A DNA stretch of 32,971 nucleotides from Gelatoporia subvermispora B (taxonomy: Eukaryota; Basidiomycota; Agaricomycetes; Polyporales; Gelatoporiaceae). The position numbers and the translations under genes were made by a program. The stretch's first letter is position 1; every line of letters begins with the position of its first letter. This document shows, piece after piece, positions 31,757 through 32,971 of the stretch. The notes below the pieces were generated by a model. That model ran no database searches and was not told the origin of the DNA. It saw only the letters and a list, made by a program, of their open reading frames with translations. The stretch is taken from contig KB445798.1 in NCBI GenBank assembly GCA_000320605.2, positions 724,095-757,065 of the forward strand, written 5' to 3'.

Positions 31757-31814
31757 TCCTGGCACGATTACTCGTGCAGGATACATCTGCCAATGTGAAG
31801 TCACTCACGTGGAC
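31747..31814 (-). repeat. right terminal inverted repeat of the KDZ element
   Basis: Reverse complement of the left repeat: TGGCACGATTACTCGTGCA, then GATACATCTGCCAATGTGA, then a looser CACGTGGAC ending at 31,814. It includes the hairpin GCACGATTACTCGTGC. Identity to the left copy is 45 of 53 positions over the core. Confidence 0.8.
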
Positions 31815-31829
31815 CCGTGTGGGACGGCT

Positions 31830-31990
31830 CACGCCGCAGAGCGGCGCGCTGTCGCTCACCTCCGTGTGCTGCACGTCCTTTCGCACGTTATTCAGGGTGC
31901 GTATCCCGCATTGCGGTCCATCCCCATTAAAAATGCATACACACTCTCGTCAATCTCAAGGCGCGTGACGAGGAGATCGACCATAGGCAG
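31830..31990 (+). pseudogene. decayed fragment related to 6.93-7.12 kb
   Basis: Lies just outside the right terminus of the KDZ element. It shares GTCGCTCACCTCCGTGT exactly with the fragment at 6,960, then CCGCATTGCGG and GA(A/G)ATCGACC in order, with losses in between that break the frame. Family unknown. Because the left flank of the element shows no matching half, the transposon cannot be shown to have split this sequence. Confidence 0.45.
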
Positions 31991-32971
31991 ACGGCACTTG
32001 ACAGTGAGGACAGGAGCGAGAGCTTTAAGATTTTGGGATATGTTTGTGAGTGCAATCTGTAAACGTCGAGGTGCGCACAACTCCTCAAGACTATTCCAGG
32101 GACATAGTGCTCATATGCGGTTGTATGGATGCGCCTACCCCTCTCTGACGACGTCGACATGGGCTAATTTCCGCATCAACGGACTATATAGTGGGGGAGC
32201 ATCCAAGGGTCAACGGAACTAGTAGAAAGTTCCTGCAGTATTTAGACGGCCTTGGGATGCATCTAGTTGCCCGTTGTCTGTCATCCGTTGTCTATCGTTT
32301 GTTGCCAGGGTCACTTGCTGTTCAGAGGACATGCGCCAGTTCAGGACTTGCCCCATGTTTGTGGACTGAGCTCTCCGATAATTTCCTTTGCACTGTTCGA
32401 GATTTAATATAACTGCAAGTCGGACTCGGTAGTACGATACCGCCAATGATATGTTGGTCACTGTCGTATGAACCCGTTCTACCAGCGGGACTGGTGATAT
32501 TCATGTGGTGTCATTCATGTAGTCGTCCGGATCAGTTACTAATGACAAAGACTGAGAACAGCTCCGAGTGAGCTCGTCCGGTAGCCTTTAGTTGACGCGG
32601 TCTGTCCGTTTATGCCGTCATTCACCCTACATCCTCTACTAGTTGTGTTTCGGTACATTGCTTATAACAGCTATGGCTCGAAAACTGACCGCTCTGTGTC
32701 AAATTCAGTCTCGTGCTAGACCTACAAACTAACCAGTGCGAGAACTACATACAAGGCCTATCCTACCTCGCAACCACAGGCATAGATACGTAGCTGGGGT
32801 ATGCTCTCATGATATCCTGTGCGACAATCGATAATCAATCTCGTTTAGAACATCGCAAAGTTCTATGTTACACGAGGGACGAGCTATATATATATGTACC
32901 TTGTTTATCGTCCCTGATCTAAATTCAGTCGCCGTTCTAGAGGTGTTTTTGGAAGCCTGAGATGTCTGCAA
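31991..32971. other. no supported gene
   Basis: Only short open frames on both strands, without recognisable motifs. A (TA)n-like run lies near 32,886-32,893. No repeat shared with the rest of the window was noticed. Confidence 0.5.

Larger units (their letters stand above)
17761..31814. mobile_element. KDZ-class DNA transposon with accessory genes and nested insertions
   Basis: Seen: a diverged inverted repeat at 17,761-17,833 and 31,747-31,814; clusters of GGATRTATCC-type palindromic motifs inside both ends; a complete-looking KDZ transposase ending 2.8 kb from the right end; and five minus-strand genes or gene remnants between the transposase and the left end. Two later insertions (1,553 bp plus an 8-bp duplication; 694 bp plus TA) account for most of the right non-coding arm, so the original element would be about 11.8 kb. 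Known: KDZ transposons are large elements expanded in basidiomycetes, some linked to TET/JBP genes. I see no TET/JBP gene here. Exact termini and target duplication could not be fixed because similarity fades gradually outside CACATTGGCAG. Inference: the accessory genes travel with the transposase. Confidence 0.72.

Noticed and set aside
17761..31814. A TET/JBP dioxygenase gene, as sometimes linked to KDZ elements
   Set aside because: No accessory protein shows a convincing HxD...H iron-binding pattern in a double-stranded beta-helix context.
1..32971. CRISPR arrays, bacterial operons or ribosome binding sites
   Set aside because: Spliceosomal introns and fungal gene families throughout; no regularly spaced direct repeats with unique spacers.

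Overview
The window looks like accessory chromosome sequence from a filamentous basidiomycete, probably an agaricomycete. The evidence is many 42-75 bp GT-AG introns with CTRAY-like branch points, a NACHT-WD40 NLR gene of the kind expanded in these fungi, a KDZ (Kyakuja-Dileera-Zisupton) transposase, and a LINE 3' remnant. Family names come from recognising protein motifs; no database search was run.

Layout. (1) Positions 1 to about 11,100 hold no gene I can support; the stretch is made of diverged direct repeats and decayed fragments. (2) 11,178-16,101 (+) is an apparently intact six-exon NLR: helical N-terminal region, NACHT NTPase, 14 WD40 repeats arranged 7+7, and a conserved C-terminal tail. 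(3) 16,490-16,966 is the zinc-binding end of a non-LTR reverse transcriptase. (4) 17,761-31,814 reads as one large KDZ DNA transposon bounded by a diverged terminal inverted repeat (45 of 53 core positions identical) with GGATRTATCC-type motifs clustered inside both ends. (5) 31,815-32,971 is flanking sequence carrying a decayed fragment related to 6.93-7.12 kb.

The element encodes a complete-looking 11-exon, 1,067-residue KDZ transposase (25,291-29,013, +) and, diverging from it, a minus-strand block: two small genes (24,497-24,761 and 24,060-24,444), a truncated duplicate (23,375-23,764) of the 5' end of the next gene, a large multi-exon gene (about 23,090-19,133) with Myb-like and HMG-box-like helical parts, and a 235-residue gene (18,856-18,067). 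All five are unrecognised; they are candidate cargo or accessory factors of the transposon.

Two younger elements sit inside its right end. One is a 1,553-bp foldback element with an 8-bp GCAGAGAG target duplication (hAT-like). The other is a 694-bp TA-flanked Tc1/mariner-like MITE that landed inside a GGATGTATCC motif. Removing both leaves an element of about 11.8 kb with only about 0.5 kb between the transposase stop and the right terminus, which supports reading the region as one transposon.
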